This document shows, one piece after another, positions 45,075 to 53,833 of a stretch of DNA of 64,000 nt. Both the position numbers and the translations under genes were made by a program. Origin of the DNA: Neobacillus niacini NBRC 15566 (lineage in GTDB: Bacteria; Bacillota; Bacilli; Bacillales; Cytobacillaceae); NCBI RefSeq assembly GCF_001591505.1, contig NZ_BCVA01000009.1:1-64000 (forward strand). The letters run 5' to 3'. Under the pieces are notes generated by a model. That model searched no databases, had not been told where the DNA came from, and was given only the letters and a program-made list of their open reading frames with translations. Position 1 is the stretch's first letter. The number at the start of each line of letters is the position of its first letter.

Positions 45075-46196
45075 ATGAAGGTGAATTTACATCCAAAAGA
45101 AGGATTATTAATAAATGCATTTATGCTCTTTTTTATCATCCACTCGGTACAGGTTGGAGTAGGATTGGCCGGGCTTCCAAGAGTAGTTTATTTAGTTGCA
45201 AAGCATGATGCATGGATTTCTGTTTTTTTAGCAGGGATGATAACCTCAATTGTCCTAATATTTATGGTCCAGATGCTTAAGCAATATGACAGTGCCGATT
45301 TATATGGCATTCATGTTGATGTATTTGGAAAATGGGCAGGACAATCATTGAATTTTATTTACATGATTTATATGACATCCACTTTTTTTATCATTTTAAT
45401 GAACTACATTGAGATTGTTCAAGTGTGGATATTCCCGACGTTGCCGACTTGGCAGCTTTCACTCGTACTCATTTTGATCGTTATCTATGCTGTTTATGGT
45501 GGAATTAGAGTTATCGTTGGAGTTGCATTTTTTTCTGTTATTGGCACGGTATGGCTGGTAATAGTCCTTTTTGTACCATTACAATTTGGTGATTTTACAC
45601 ATTTGTTGCCAATTTTGAATGTAAATGCGAAACAATTAGTGATGGGTGCTCAGAGTACAACACTTTCTATGCTGGGTTTTGAAATCATCATGTTTGTTTA
45701 TCCATTTGTAAAGGAAAAACATAAATCAATGCTTTTTGTTCAGATAGGGAATTTGTTTACAACAATTATATTTACACTTGCAACGCTCATTTCTATTGTA
45801 TTCTTCGCTTCTAATAGTCTAGAAAAAACAATCTGGCCGGTATTATCGATGTTTAAGATTGTTCGACTACCTAACTTGGAAAGGTTTGAATTTATCGCAG
45901 TTTCCTTTTGGATGCTCATTATATTGCCTAATATGTGCTTCTATCTTTGGGCAGCTTCAAAGGGCTTTTCTCGAATTTTAGGGAAAAGACAAAAATCGGG
46001 TGTTTGGATTATTGCGATTGTTACCTTTGCAGCTACCTTCCTTATTAAGTCTAGATACCAAATGAATACGATTACGGATGTTGTAGCAAAGTTAGGTTTT
46101 TACTTTGCTTTTTGCTATCCAGTCCTACTTGCTATGATTGTCTTTATTAAAAAATGGTTTAAAAGGAGGGGGGATAAACATGCAGAAACGCAGTAA
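45075..46196 (+). CDS. GerB-type spore germination receptor, B subunit
   Basis: 373 residues, about ten membrane helices, related to amino acid permeases (APC superfamily). The N-terminus LHPKEGLLINAFMLFF and the VGLAGLPRVVYLVAKHDAWISV segment are typical of Ger B subunits. Likely binds the germinant. It begins 12 bases after the A subunit, and the C subunit overlaps its last 17 bases, giving the gene order A-B-C. Confidence 0.9.
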   Translation: MKVNLHPKEGLLINAFMLFFIIHSVQVGVGLAGLPRVVYLVAKHDAWISVFLAGMITSIVLIFMVQMLKQYDSADLYGIHVDVFGKWAGQSLNFIYMIYMTSTFFIILMNYIEIVQVWIFPTLPTWQLSLVLILIVIYAVYGGIRVIVGVAFFSVIGTVWLVIVLFVPLQFGDFTHLLPILNVNAKQLVMGAQSTTLSMLGFEIIMFVYPFVKEKHKSMLFVQIGNLFTTIIFTLATLISIVFFASNSLEKTIWPVLSMFKIVRLPNLERFEFIAVSFWMLIILPNMCFYLWAASKGFSRILGKRQKSGVWIIAIVTFAATFLIKSRYQMNTITDVVAKLGFYFAFCYPVLLAMIVFIKKWFKRRGDKHAETQ

Positions 46197-47340
46197 ATGG
46201 CTAAAGATTGCTATTGTAATTAGTTCCTTCTGTATACTAACAAGCTGTGGAGTAGAAACAAAACAATTGGAAAGATTGGGACTGATTACTGCAATAGGAT
46301 TTGATTTAAAGAAGGAAAATGAAATTAATGGAACTGTTGCAGTATCAAAATTTGATCCAATGGCAAAAGTTATGACCAACGTAATCTCTGCAAATGCCAA
46401 TACCCTCCAAACGTTAAGAGCGGAGGAAAATCTTGCTATTGATCAAAGACTTGAAATGGGTCAGCTCCGGTGTGTCATTTATAGTAAAGAGTTGGCCGAA
46501 AAAGGAATCATTCAGCTTGTCAATGCTCTTAATCGTGATCCGACGGTTGGAAACATGGTTTATTTAACAATTGCTGAAGAAGACGCATCCTCCATCATTA
46601 AAATGGACGAGAAGAAAATTAAAGTGAATATTGGGACCTATTTATACAATTTAATTAGACAGAATGTGGAAAGGGAACTTTTAATATCGCCGACACTTCA
46701 TGAATTTAATCATAAATTCTTTGATAACGGACAGGACCCTGTACTGCCTATCTTACAAGTAAAAAAAGACAAGGTAGCGATTTCTGGAGTTGCTTTATTT
46801 AATGATGATAAACTGGCCGCAAGATTAAGTAATGATAAGCTCTTTTATTTAAAACTGTTAACAGATGAATATCGAACAGGATCCAAGGAATTAGAGTTTG
46901 ATCGCGAAGAATTTTCGAATATCATCAACACCCAAGGTGGTAAGTCTTTTGGGGAAGTATATAACAAATTGTTTTTAAGTATTGATACATTGCGCAGCAA
47001 TACAAAAATTAAGTTAGTGGACAAAAAGAACATACGCTTTAAAGTCGAAGTTAAAATGGATTCGAGGTTGCTTGAAACCACCAATTATTTAGAGTTAGGA
47101 AAAACAGCTAACATGAAGTTCATCGAGAAAAAAGTTAATCAAGAAATGGAAAAACAAATTAAGAAACTCCTTTTATTTTTCCAAGAAAAGAAAGTGGATC
47201 CAGTAGGTATTGGGAATGAATATATGGCTCATGTCCGAGGTAAGCCTATGACACAAAAGGAATGGAAAGAATTATATAAGAATGCTAAATTTGATGTTCA
47301 AGTAAAGAATACAATTGCCAGGACAGGTACAATGGATTAA
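46180..47340 (+). CDS. GerC-type spore germination receptor lipoprotein
   Basis: 386 residues from the ATG at 46180, with GGAGGGGGG upstream, overlapping gerB. Signal peptide with lipobox LTSC (about residues 18-21): the cysteine becomes the lipidated N-terminus. Ger(x)C blocks: RLGLITAIGFDLKKE and VAISGVALFNDDKLAARL. Anchors and completes the receptor at the outer face of the spore inner membrane. Last gene of the operon; no clear terminator. Confidence 0.9.
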   Translation: MQKRSKWLKIAIVISSFCILTSCGVETKQLERLGLITAIGFDLKKENEINGTVAVSKFDPMAKVMTNVISANANTLQTLRAEENLAIDQRLEMGQLRCVIYSKELAEKGIIQLVNALNRDPTVGNMVYLTIAEEDASSIIKMDEKKIKVNIGTYLYNLIRQNVERELLISPTLHEFNHKFFDNGQDPVLPILQVKKDKVAISGVALFNDDKLAARLSNDKLFYLKLLTDEYRTGSKELEFDREEFSNIINTQGGKSFGEVYNKLFLSIDTLRSNTKIKLVDKKNIRFKVEVKMDSRLLETTNYLELGKTANMKFIEKKVNQEMEKQIKKLLLFFQEKKVDPVGIGNEYMAHVRGKPMTQKEWKELYKNAKFDVQVKNTIARTGTMD

Positions 47341-47416
47341 TAGAGCCGTTTTCTTTCTTCTTTTGTGAATCTTTGTTACACTAATCACGAAAATAAGAAG
47401 GTTGCGGGTGATTATT

Positions 47417-47992
47417 TTGAAAAAACAAATTTTGTTTATGTTAATCATTGGTTTATTTGTGTTGTCTGCTTGTGGACAAAAAGGGATTGTGAATGCACTC
47501 GATTACCCAGTAAATGATTTTTCTGCGGTAACGGAAGAGAACAAACCTTTTGAAAAGAAAAATTTGGACGGAAAGATTTGGATCGCTGATTTTATTTTTA
47601 CCAATTGTGCAGATGTATGTCCACCAATGACTGCCAATATGACCAAGCTGCAAAAAATGGTTACAGATGAGGATTTGAAAAATGTGGAATTTGTCTCATT
47701 TAGCGTCGACCCAACGGTTGATACACCTGAGAAACTTACTGCTTATGCGAAGAATTTCGGGTTGAAAACAGATAATTGGACATTTTTAACAGGCTATACA
47801 CAAGAGTTTATTGAGTCGTATGCAAGAGAAACATTTAAGACGTTAGTGAAAAAGCCCCAAGAAGGTGATCAAGTGATTCACCAGACATATTTCTTCTTAG
47901 TGGGACCAGATGAAAAGGTTAAGAAAATTTATGATGGGTACAAAGAAGTACCATATGATGAAATGATTAGTGACATTAAATCGCTGCAATAG
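47417..47992 (+). CDS. ypmQ: SCO1/SenC family copper protein BsSco (YpmQ)
   Basis: 191 residues from the TTG at 47417, with GGGTG upstream. Lipoprotein: hydrophobic signal and lipobox LSAC. Thioredoxin-like domain with the copper-binding pair in NCADVCPPM (C-x3-C) and a conserved histidine in DQVIHQTYFFLV. SCO proteins deliver copper to the CuA centre of cytochrome c oxidase. With ypmR and ypmS it keeps B. subtilis order. It has its own terminator. Confidence 0.93.
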   Translation: MKKQILFMLIIGLFVLSACGQKGIVNALDYPVNDFSAVTEENKPFEKKNLDGKIWIADFIFTNCADVCPPMTANMTKLQKMVTDEDLKNVEFVSFSVDPTVDTPEKLTAYAKNFGLKTDNWTFLTGYTQEFIESYARETFKTLVKKPQEGDQVIHQTYFFLVGPDEKVKKIYDGYKEVPYDEMISDIKSLQ

Positions 47993-48017
47993 ACCTTTTC
48001 CAGGTCTATTTTTTTGG
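47989..48017 (+). terminator. Terminator after ypmQ
   Basis: ATAGACCT-TTTCC-AGGTCTATTTTTTT, perfect stem with T-run, overlapping the stop codon. Confidence 0.88.
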
Positions 48018-48100
48018 GAATGAATAGGATATAGTACAAGCTTATTTTGTATTATTTTTGTTCTGTTATAATATCATTAGGAAGAGGGTGGTGAATCAAA

Positions 48101-48925
48101 ATGATAAAAGTTTTCACCCTTCTTTTTCTTTCGACATTTTTCTTAAGTTCTTGCAGACAATCCGAACGGTTGGAATTGCATAAAGTGCGGACGGCTTCGG
48201 CTGTTATTTATGAGGAGATTCCTGCCGATTTTGTCCCAAAGGAAATAAAGATTATTTCCGCTGGTGACTCTTTAACAGAAGGTGTAGGAGATAGTACCAA
48301 AACTGGAGGATACCTGCCTTATTTAAGAACTTTGCTCGAGGAAGAAAAGGGAATTAAGGAAGTTGATTTCTATAATTTCGGTGTAAAAGGTAATCGTACG
48401 CCGCAGTTACTAAATAGACTTAAGACTGATGAGATGAAAGACACACTTGCTGCTGCTGATTTGGTAATTTTGACAATTGGCGGCAATGACATTATGAAGG
48501 TTGTCAGGGATAATATCTCAAATCTCCAGTTGTCCGCATTCAATAAGGAAAGAGAAGTATACATTCATAATTTGATTGAAATTATGAATACGATTATTCG
48601 TGTGAATCCCGAAGCCTCTATCGTCTTGGTTGGAGTATACAATCCTTTTTCACAGTGGTTTTCGGATGTAAAAGAGCTGGATCAAATCGTATCGGATTGG
48701 AATAGGGCTAGTCAAAGCGTTGTTGCTAATTATTCAAATGCATATTTTGTTGGGATTGAAGACCTTTTTATAAACCCAACAGAAAGTTTATTGCATTCAG
48801 ACAAGTTTCATCCCAATGATAAAGGGTATGAATTAATTGCAGAGCGATTAAACGAAACTATAGAAGAACGGACATTACCTGATCTCGTTAAAAAGGCGTA
48901 TATGGTCAGTAAAGAGGAGAATTAG
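48101..48925 (+). CDS. ypmR: SGNH/GDSL-type lipoprotein esterase (YpmR)
   Basis: 274 residues. Signal peptide with lipobox LSSC, so a membrane-anchored extracytoplasmic enzyme. SGNH motifs: SAGDSLTEGVGD (serine), NFGVKGNRTPQL (glycine), LTIGGNDIM (asparagine) and SDKFHPNDKGY (Asp and His). Esterase or lipase activity is likely; the natural substrate is unknown. Followed after six bases by ypmS. Confidence 0.9.
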   Translation: MIKVFTLLFLSTFFLSSCRQSERLELHKVRTASAVIYEEIPADFVPKEIKIISAGDSLTEGVGDSTKTGGYLPYLRTLLEEEKGIKEVDFYNFGVKGNRTPQLLNRLKTDEMKDTLAAADLVILTIGGNDIMKVVRDNISNLQLSAFNKEREVYIHNLIEIMNTIIRVNPEASIVLVGVYNPFSQWFSDVKELDQIVSDWNRASQSVVANYSNAYFVGIEDLFINPTESLLHSDKFHPNDKGYELIAERLNETIEERTLPDLVKKAYMVSKEEN

Positions 48926-48931
48926 CTTTCT

Positions 48932-49510
48932 ATGAAAAATAAATGGAAAACGGGATTCTTTCTTTTATTAGGGTTCATTGTCATTATTGTTATTATTCTT
49001 TTATCTTTAATCATGATACCAGCGGATGAAAAAGGAAAGATTCAACAAACTGAACCTAATAACAAGAATGTTACTTTCGAGGTTAAATCGAATAAGGCAG
49101 ATCTCAACGTATTAATAAACCAATATATAAAAAAAGAAGCAGCCGATTCACCCGTTGAATATAGCGTACATCTACAAGATGAAGTGGAATTGTATGGCAC
49201 CTTACAATTCTTTAGTCAGGAAGTAGATTTAAAGCTTACCTTCGAACCAGAGGCATTAGAGAATGGTGACTTGGTTCTAAAGCAAAAGTCCATTTCAGTT
49301 GGCAGCCTGCATTTACCTGTTTCCTATGTACTCCGATTTATCAATGAAAATTATAAGCTGCCAAATGGTGTAGAAATTCACCCAAATGAAAAAATTGTTC
49401 ATGTAAACATGCAGCAATTAAAACTAAAAAGTGATGTAAGTATAAAAGTAAATACATTTGATTTAATTAAAGATGATATTACTTTTACGATACTGGTACC
49501 CGTAGAATGA
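48932..49510 (+). CDS. ypmS: YpmS family membrane-anchored protein (DUF2140)
   Basis: 192 residues: one N-terminal membrane helix (about residues 7-30), then a beta-rich extracytoplasmic domain (VEYSVHLQDEVELYGTL..., LHLPVSYVLRFI). Matches YpmS in length and in place after ypmR. No known function. The close spacing to ypmR suggests they work on the same cell-envelope substrate. Confidence 0.83.
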   Translation: MKNKWKTGFFLLLGFIVIIVIILLSLIMIPADEKGKIQQTEPNNKNVTFEVKSNKADLNVLINQYIKKEAADSPVEYSVHLQDEVELYGTLQFFSQEVDLKLTFEPEALENGDLVLKQKSISVGSLHLPVSYVLRFINENYKLPNGVEIHPNEKIVHVNMQQLKLKSDVSIKVNTFDLIKDDITFTILVPVE

Positions 49511-49545
49511 GGTGGCTCACATCAGTGTGAACCACCTTATTTCTT
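49510..49545. terminator. Bidirectional terminator
   Basis: AGGTGGCTCACA / TGTGAACCACCT, near-perfect 12-bp stem with one mismatch, followed by TATTTCTTT. Serves ypmS and the leftward DUF4397 gene. Confidence 0.85.
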
Positions 49546-49548
49546 TAC

Positions 49549-50295
49549 CTAATCTTTCAGGAGTATTGCTTGAAAGGCAGGTTCTCCTTTTGTAAGACCT
49601 GCCAATACAATCGTATAGGTTTCATTTGGACGGAACTGTACTTTTGGTAATGGCAGGACCACATTTTTCGTTCCAACCTCTCTAACTTCTAAATCTACGG
49701 TCATAGGCATGATTCCTAAATATTCGGTGACCTGTTTATATGAAACGTTTGGAAAGACAACATCTCGGTCTTTAACGGCAATATCCAGGGCACCTGTATC
49801 GGATGATAGATGAAGAAAACGTATTTTCGATTCATTAGGCGGCACTTCCGGTTGATTCAGGTACGGTAGCAGGCGCATTTTTTTCACAGAGTCGATGGTT
49901 GCGAGGGTATAGGATTTACCGGGCTCAACCGTAATTCTTTTGTTGAGAACACTATCTACTGAATTTCCTGTTGGGTAAATATCAATGTGATACTTACCAG
50001 GTTTTAATGCTAAATAATTGCTTGCCACTCTGAATGGGAGGCGTTTTACTTGCATTTGACCATTAATATAAATATCCACATCGGGGGAATCAGGTGAGGT
50101 GTGAAGGAACCGGATCCTTCCTTCGGCCTGGCTCTGTTGGATGTTACGAATCGTCATTGCTTTATTCATATATTTTAAATGTTTCAGATAGTAATGCATG
50201 TGAAGGTTTGGGTTAGAGTATTTAAAATTGTGAGCCAGCAGGTCGTACATTGCAGCCCTTTGAAGATAATCAGAATGATTTCTATTTCCAGACAT
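49549..50295 (-). CDS. DUF4397 domain protein, two Ig-like repeats
   Basis: 248 residues from the ATG at 50295; GGAG is eight bases upstream. After a helical, His/Tyr-rich N-terminus of about 55 residues come two related beta-sandwich units, beginning IRFLHTSPDSPDVDIYING and IRFLHLSSDTGALDIAV. These are DUF4397 repeats. No signal peptide is visible; some relatives are surface or spore-associated. Function unknown. Confidence 0.8.
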   Translation of the reverse strand: MSGNRNHSDYLQRAAMYDLLAHNFKYSNPNLHMHYYLKHLKYMNKAMTIRNIQQSQAEGRIRFLHTSPDSPDVDIYINGQMQVKRLPFRVASNYLALKPGKYHIDIYPTGNSVDSVLNKRITVEPGKSYTLATIDSVKKMRLLPYLNQPEVPPNESKIRFLHLSSDTGALDIAVKDRDVVFPNVSYKQVTEYLGIMPMTVDLEVREVGTKNVVLPLPKVQFRPNETYTIVLAGLTKGEPAFQAILLKD

Positions 50296-50376
50296 CCCAT
50301 TTGCTCCTTTCTTACGTTCTTTACAAATTAATTTATTCAAGCATGTTTAGGTGGGTGTCTATATTTGGATTTTTTG

Positions 50377-50405
50377 TTTACAAATGGATAAAAGTGTCAT
50401 ATACT
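50377..50405 (+). promoter_or_regulatory. Sigma-A promoter of the rsgA leader
   Basis: TTTACA at 50377-50382 and TATACT at 50400-50405 with a 17-base spacer. Transcription from about 50412 would give a leader of about 190 bases before the rsgA start codon. Confidence 0.65.
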
Positions 50406-50439
50406 TAATTCAAATAAGTCGGAAGGCGGGTGAAGTGTA

Positions 50440-50511
50440 ATGTTAATTGAAAATACGTTAATTGCCGTTAATTTCAATATCGTTTGCACAGCCCGCGGAT
50501 TCACCATATAG
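50440..50511 (+). CDS. Putative 23-aa leader peptide upstream of rsgA
   Basis: A short ORF with an ATG eight bases after GGCGGGTGAAG, encoding 23 residues that end VCTARGFTI and stop at TAG. Its last third spans the 5' strands of the alternative RNA stem described in the next entry. The peptide matches no known protein as far as I can tell. Position and overlap suggest a regulatory uORF whose translation decides which hairpin forms. Not proved to be translated. Confidence 0.55.
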   Translation: MLIENTLIAVNFNIVCTARGFTI

Positions 50512-50558
50512 GGGAATCTATACCCATTATTCCTTTGTGAATAAAACCATGGGCTGTG
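50487..50558 (+). promoter_or_regulatory. Predicted antiterminator of the rsgA leader
   Basis: Two nested complementary pairs: CACAGCCC (50487-50494) with GGGCTGTG (50551-50558), and ATTCAC (50499-50504) with GTGAAT (50537-50542). All 14 base pairs are Watson-Crick. Forming it takes the GGGC of the terminator's 5' arm, so the two structures exclude each other. The 5' strands lie inside the leader peptide ORF. Confidence 0.6.
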
Positions 50559-50580
50559 TGTGCCTGTGGTTTTTTATTTT
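50543..50580 (+). terminator. Intrinsic terminator in the rsgA leader
   Basis: AAAACCATGGGC ... GCCTGTGGTTTTTTATTTT: stem AAAACCA/TGGTTTT continued by GGC/GCC, followed by a T-rich run. It lies wholly between the promoter and the rsgA ribosome site (GGAGG, 50590-50594). Confidence 0.75.
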
Positions 50581-50601
50581 ACATTTTTTGGAGGAATATG
50601 G

Positions 50602-51672
50602 ATGAATTTATACACAATTGGTTTGACTGAAAAGATAAATAATGACTTTCAAGCTTTAAAACAAAGTGATGAGATGATTATCGGCCGGGTGGCCTTGGAA
50701 CATAAGCATATGTATCGTGTATGGACGGAGCATGGAGATTTGCTTTGCGAGGTTTCTGGTAAATTTAACTTTGAAGCCTCAAGTCGTGAGGATTACCCAG
50801 CTGTAGGTGATTGGGTCATGCTCAAGCCGCGTGTGGTTGAAGGAAAAGGAACCATTTATTTAGTAATGCCACGCTTTAGTAAATTTTCCCGTAAGTCGGC
50901 TGGAAGAACAGCTGAAGAACAAATTGTTGCTGCAAACGTCGATACTGTTTTTCTTGTAAACTCACTAAATGACGACCTTAACTTAAGAAGAATTGAACGT
51001 TATCTACTGTTGACATGGGAAAGTGGCGCTAACCCTGTTATTGTCTTAAGTAAGGCAGATTTATGTAAAAATACTGAGGAAAAGCTTGCTGAAGTGGAAG
51101 CAATCGCATTTGGTGGAGTACCGGTTATCGCCATTAGTGCAGAGTTGAAGAGTGGAATCGAAAAACTTGGGCCCTATTTACAACCTGGAAAAACCATTGC
51201 ATTATTGGGGTCATCGGGGGTAGGGAAGTCAACGTTAACGAATTTGTTAGTAGGCGACCAAAAGCAAGCGGTTAAGGAGATTCGTGAAGGTGATGACAAA
51301 GGACGTCATACGACCACCCACCGTGAACTGATCCAGCTTCCTAATGGCAGCGTATTAATTGACACACCAGGAATGCGAGAATTGCAGCTTTGGGAAAGTT
51401 CCGATGGTTTAGTAGAAACGTTTTCAGATATTGACGAATTGGGCGAAATGTGCAAATTCCGTGATTGCAGGCACCAGGATGAACCCGGGTGTGCTGTTTT
51501 GGAGGCGATTGAGGAAGGTACAATAGCTGCAGACCGCTTATCCAGCTACAACAAGCTCCAAAAAGAACTCGCCTATATCGAAAGAAAAGCCGATAAACGT
51601 GCGCAAACCGAAGAACAGAAGAAATGGAAAAATATTACCGAACAAGCGAGACAAAAAAAGAAAATTAAATAG
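50602..51672 (+). CDS. rsgA: RsgA-type circularly permuted ribosome GTPase
   Basis: 356 residues from the ATG at 50602, seven bases after GGAGG. N-terminal OB fold, then a permuted GTPase with motifs in the order G4 (SKADLC), G1 (GSSGVGKST), G3 (DTPGMRE), and a C-terminal zinc site CKFRDCRHQDEPGC. RsgA checks the maturing 30S subunit. At 356 aa it is longer than the B. subtilis YloQ/CpgA (298 aa) and lies away from the prkC-rpe context of that gene, so it is probably a second, conditional copy. The leader with alternative hairpins suggests induction under translation stress. Confidence 0.88.
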   Translation: MNLYTIGLTEKINNDFQALKQSDEMIIGRVALEHKHMYRVWTEHGDLLCEVSGKFNFEASSREDYPAVGDWVMLKPRVVEGKGTIYLVMPRFSKFSRKSAGRTAEEQIVAANVDTVFLVNSLNDDLNLRRIERYLLLTWESGANPVIVLSKADLCKNTEEKLAEVEAIAFGGVPVIAISAELKSGIEKLGPYLQPGKTIALLGSSGVGKSTLTNLLVGDQKQAVKEIREGDDKGRHTTTHRELIQLPNGSVLIDTPGMRELQLWESSDGLVETFSDIDELGEMCKFRDCRHQDEPGCAVLEAIEEGTIAADRLSSYNKLQKELAYIERKADKRAQTEEQKKWKNITEQARQKKKIK

Positions 51673-51680
51673 GGTAATAC

Positions 51681-51712
51681 AGCCGAACCCGGGTACGTGG
51701 TTCGGCTTTTTG
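51681..51712 (+). terminator. Terminator after rsgA
   Basis: AGCCGAACC-CGGGTACGT-GGTTCGGCTTTTTG, perfect nine-base stem with T-run. Confidence 0.88.
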
Positions 51713-51799
51713 TACCGTTTTGGTCAACAAATTGTATTTCTTCATAAACATTCGGTATACTCATAGTCATAGCAAAATAAATTCAAAGGGGTGGGAATT

Positions 51800-52336
51800 A
51801 TGGGGGAAACGAAACAACTGGCAACATTTGCTGGCGGCTGTTTTTGGTGTATGGTGAAGCCATTTGATGAGCAGCCGGGCATTATTAGTGTCATCTCTGG
51901 ATATACTGGCGGTCATGTTGAAAACCCTACATATGAGCAGGTTTGTACGGAGTCAACAGGTCATTATGAGGCTGTTCAAATTACCTTTAATCCAGAAATA
52001 TTTCCATATGAAAAACTGCTTGAACTATTTTGGCAGCAAATAGATCCAACCGATTCAGGTGGCCAATTTTACGACCGCGGTCAGTCTTATCAAACAGCGA
52101 TTTTCTATCATGATGAAAAACAAAAAGAGCTTGCAGAACAATCTAAACAGGCTTTGCAGGAGAGCGGCCGTTTCACTAAACCGATCGTAACGCCAATTTT
52201 ACCGGCGAAAACCTTCTATCGAGCGGAAGAATACCATCAGCATTACTATAAGAAAAATAAAGCACATTATGAAGGATACCACGTAGGCTCAGGGAGAGCG
52301 GGTTTTATTAAGGCACATTGGGGGGGAAAAGAATGA
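51800..52336 (+). CDS. msrA: Peptide methionine-(S)-sulfoxide reductase
   Basis: 178 residues from the ATG at 51800 (AAAGGGGTGG upstream). Active site [11 protein letters not shown] with the catalytic Cys, and the [17 protein letters not shown] and YHQHYYKKN blocks. The first residue after CFW is Cys where many MsrA have Trp-Cys-x-E; here VKPF replaces the usual glutamate-containing motif (MEPPF), as in many Bacilli. Repairs oxidised methionine. Coupled by ATGA to msrB. Confidence 0.93.
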   Translation: MGETKQLATFAGGCFWCMVKPFDEQPGIISVISGYTGGHVENPTYEQVCTESTGHYEAVQITFNPEIFPYEKLLELFWQQIDPTDSGGQFYDRGQSYQTAIFYHDEKQKELAEQSKQALQESGRFTKPIVTPILPAKTFYRAEEYHQHYYKKNKAHYEGYHVGSGRAGFIKAHWGGKE

Positions 52337-52767
52337 AAAACAAGGAACAACTGAAAAAAGAATTATCACCAATGCAATATGAGGTTACCCAAAATAACGG
52401 AACAGAGCCTCCATTTCGTAACGAGTATTGGAATGAAACGAGGGAAGGTATTTACGTAGATATTGTCTCAGGAAAGCCATTATTTAGCTCTCTTGATAAA
52501 TACGACGCGGGCTGCGGCTGGCCAAGTTTTACAAAGCCGATTGTAGAGGAAGAAGTAATTGAAAAGGAAGATTATAGCCATTTTATGGTGCGGACAGAAG
52601 TAAGAAGTAAAACCGGTGACTCTCATTTAGGCCATGTTTTCGATGATGGTCCTGGTCCAAATGGTCTTCGGTATTGCATTAATTCAGCAGCCTTACGCTT
52701 TATTCCGAAAGAAAAGCTAGAAGAACAAGGCTACGGAGCCTATAAGAAACTGTTTGACGAAAATTAA
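52333..52767 (+). CDS. msrB: Peptide methionine-(R)-sulfoxide reductase
   Basis: 144 residues, ATGA overlap with msrA. MsrB motifs: [35 protein letters not shown] and the catalytic [11 protein letters not shown]. The zinc-binding CxxC pairs seen in some MsrB are absent, as in B. subtilis. Reduces the R epimer, so msrA-msrB covers both. Confidence 0.94.
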   Translation: MKNKEQLKKELSPMQYEVTQNNGTEPPFRNEYWNETREGIYVDIVSGKPLFSSLDKYDAGCGWPSFTKPIVEEEVIEKEDYSHFMVRTEVRSKTGDSHLGHVFDDGPGPNGLRYCINSAALRFIPKEKLEEQGYGAYKKLFDEN

Positions 52768-52791
52768 AAAGCCGCCACTGCGCGGCTTTTC
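52766..52791. terminator. Bidirectional terminator
   Basis: AAAAGCCGC-CACTGC-GCGGCTTTT between the convergent msrB and DUF502 genes. Confidence 0.88.
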
Positions 52792-53391
52792 CTAATTTCC
52801 TTTTGCTTTTGAAGTGGAGGTCATTCCACCAGAAAGGATAAATTTCATCGCGTCTTCGGGTTTAACGTCAATGATTTCTACCTGTTCCTTCGGGATTAAA
52901 AAGGTAAACCCGGCCACTTGAAATGTTTGCGGAACGTAAACCGCCACATACTCCTTAAGCGGGCTATAGAAATCCTCCAACTGTTCGGAGGTAATAAACC
53001 CCATACTCCTCATCTCAGTTCCTGGAATGACGACAAGCGCCACCTTTGAAAAGGACTTTTTCTCACCTAAAAAGGATTGAACAGTATCTTTTATGACAGA
53101 GTAAATCGTTTTTACAACAGGAATTTTTTCCAGCCACTTATCAATCAGTCTTATAATGCTGCCAGTTATAAATTTTGTAGATAACCAGCCTAGAAGAGTA
53201 ATTAATACAATCGTGGTTAGCAAACCAATACCAGGAATATAATCCTCCTGAAGATAAGGCCTTAATGTATTTCCAAGCAGTCCATCGAGAAACAGAAACG
53301 TTTTGTAAATAACAAAGATTACAAGAATAATGGGAACAATGGTTAAAATACCGTTAACGAAGTTCTTCAAGAGCATTTTCAAATTTATCAC
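52792..53391 (-). CDS. DUF502 family membrane protein
   Basis: 199 residues with two N-terminal membrane helices (about 8-30 and 55-78), then a cytoplasmic or peripheral domain. Family marks: NGILTIVPIILVIFV, IPVVKTIYSVIKDTVQSFLG and VALVVIPGTEMRSMGFITS. Distributed in many bacteria with no firm function. The stop codon overlaps the terminator. Confidence 0.85.
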   Translation of the reverse strand: MINLKMLLKNFVNGILTIVPIILVIFVIYKTFLFLDGLLGNTLRPYLQEDYIPGIGLLTTIVLITLLGWLSTKFITGSIIRLIDKWLEKIPVVKTIYSVIKDTVQSFLGEKKSFSKVALVVIPGTEMRSMGFITSEQLEDFYSPLKEYVAVYVPQTFQVAGFTFLIPKEQVEIIDVKPEDAMKFILSGGMTSTSKAKGN

Positions 53392-53502
53392 CTACATTTT
53401 CTTCATTGATTCTCATAATATAGGCGAATGCACAGACAGGTCAAGTACCTATTACATAAATTAAGAGTGTTAACAGATAAAAACCTTAAGGAGTGAATAG
53501 GT

Positions 53503-53655
53503 ATGCATTATGGTTATGGTGGTTTTGGTGGAGATTGCTGTGGATATGGTTATGCAGCACCAGCAGTAGGTGGCTGTGGTTGGGGTTATGGAACTTTCGT
53601 TTTAATCGTAGTGTTGTTTATTTTATTAATTATCATCGGCGCTAGCTATTGTTAA
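53503..53655 (+). CDS. YjcZ family sporulation-type small membrane peptide
   Basis: 50 residues; AAGGAGTG precedes the ATG. A Gly/Tyr/Cys-rich N-terminus ([17 protein letters not shown]...) is followed by one hydrophobic helix ([19 protein letters not shown]). This plan is typical of YjcZ/SscA small peptides of Bacilli, some needed for spore coat assembly. It is too short for ordinary ORF lists. A terminator follows within ten bases. Confidence 0.85.
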   Translation: MHYGYGGFGGDCCGYGYAAPAVGGCGWGYGTFVLIVVLFILLIIIGASYC

Positions 53656-53663
53656 TCCTAAAA

Positions 53664-53695
53664 TGACTCAGGTAAAGTCCTGAGTCTTTTTTTTT
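53664..53695 (+). terminator. Terminator after the YjcZ-type gene
   Basis: GACTCAGG-TAAAGT-CCTGAGTC followed by nine T. Confidence 0.92.
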
Positions 53696-53764
53696 GTTAT
53701 TTTCTAAGAAGGAGCAAAACACGAACGATAATTAATTGATTTTATAAATAGTTCGTTTTTAATG

Positions 53765-53793
53765 TTGACGGAAAGCGATATCTTTGATATATT
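53765..53793 (+). promoter_or_regulatory. Sigma-A promoter of the FAD oxidoreductase gene
   Basis: TTGACG (53765-53770) and TATATT (53788-53793) with a 17-base spacer, 40 bases before the start codon. Confidence 0.75.
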
Positions 53794-53833
53794 TACCAAT
53801 GGTTAAGTAAATACGTCTTGGAGGTTTTGGACA

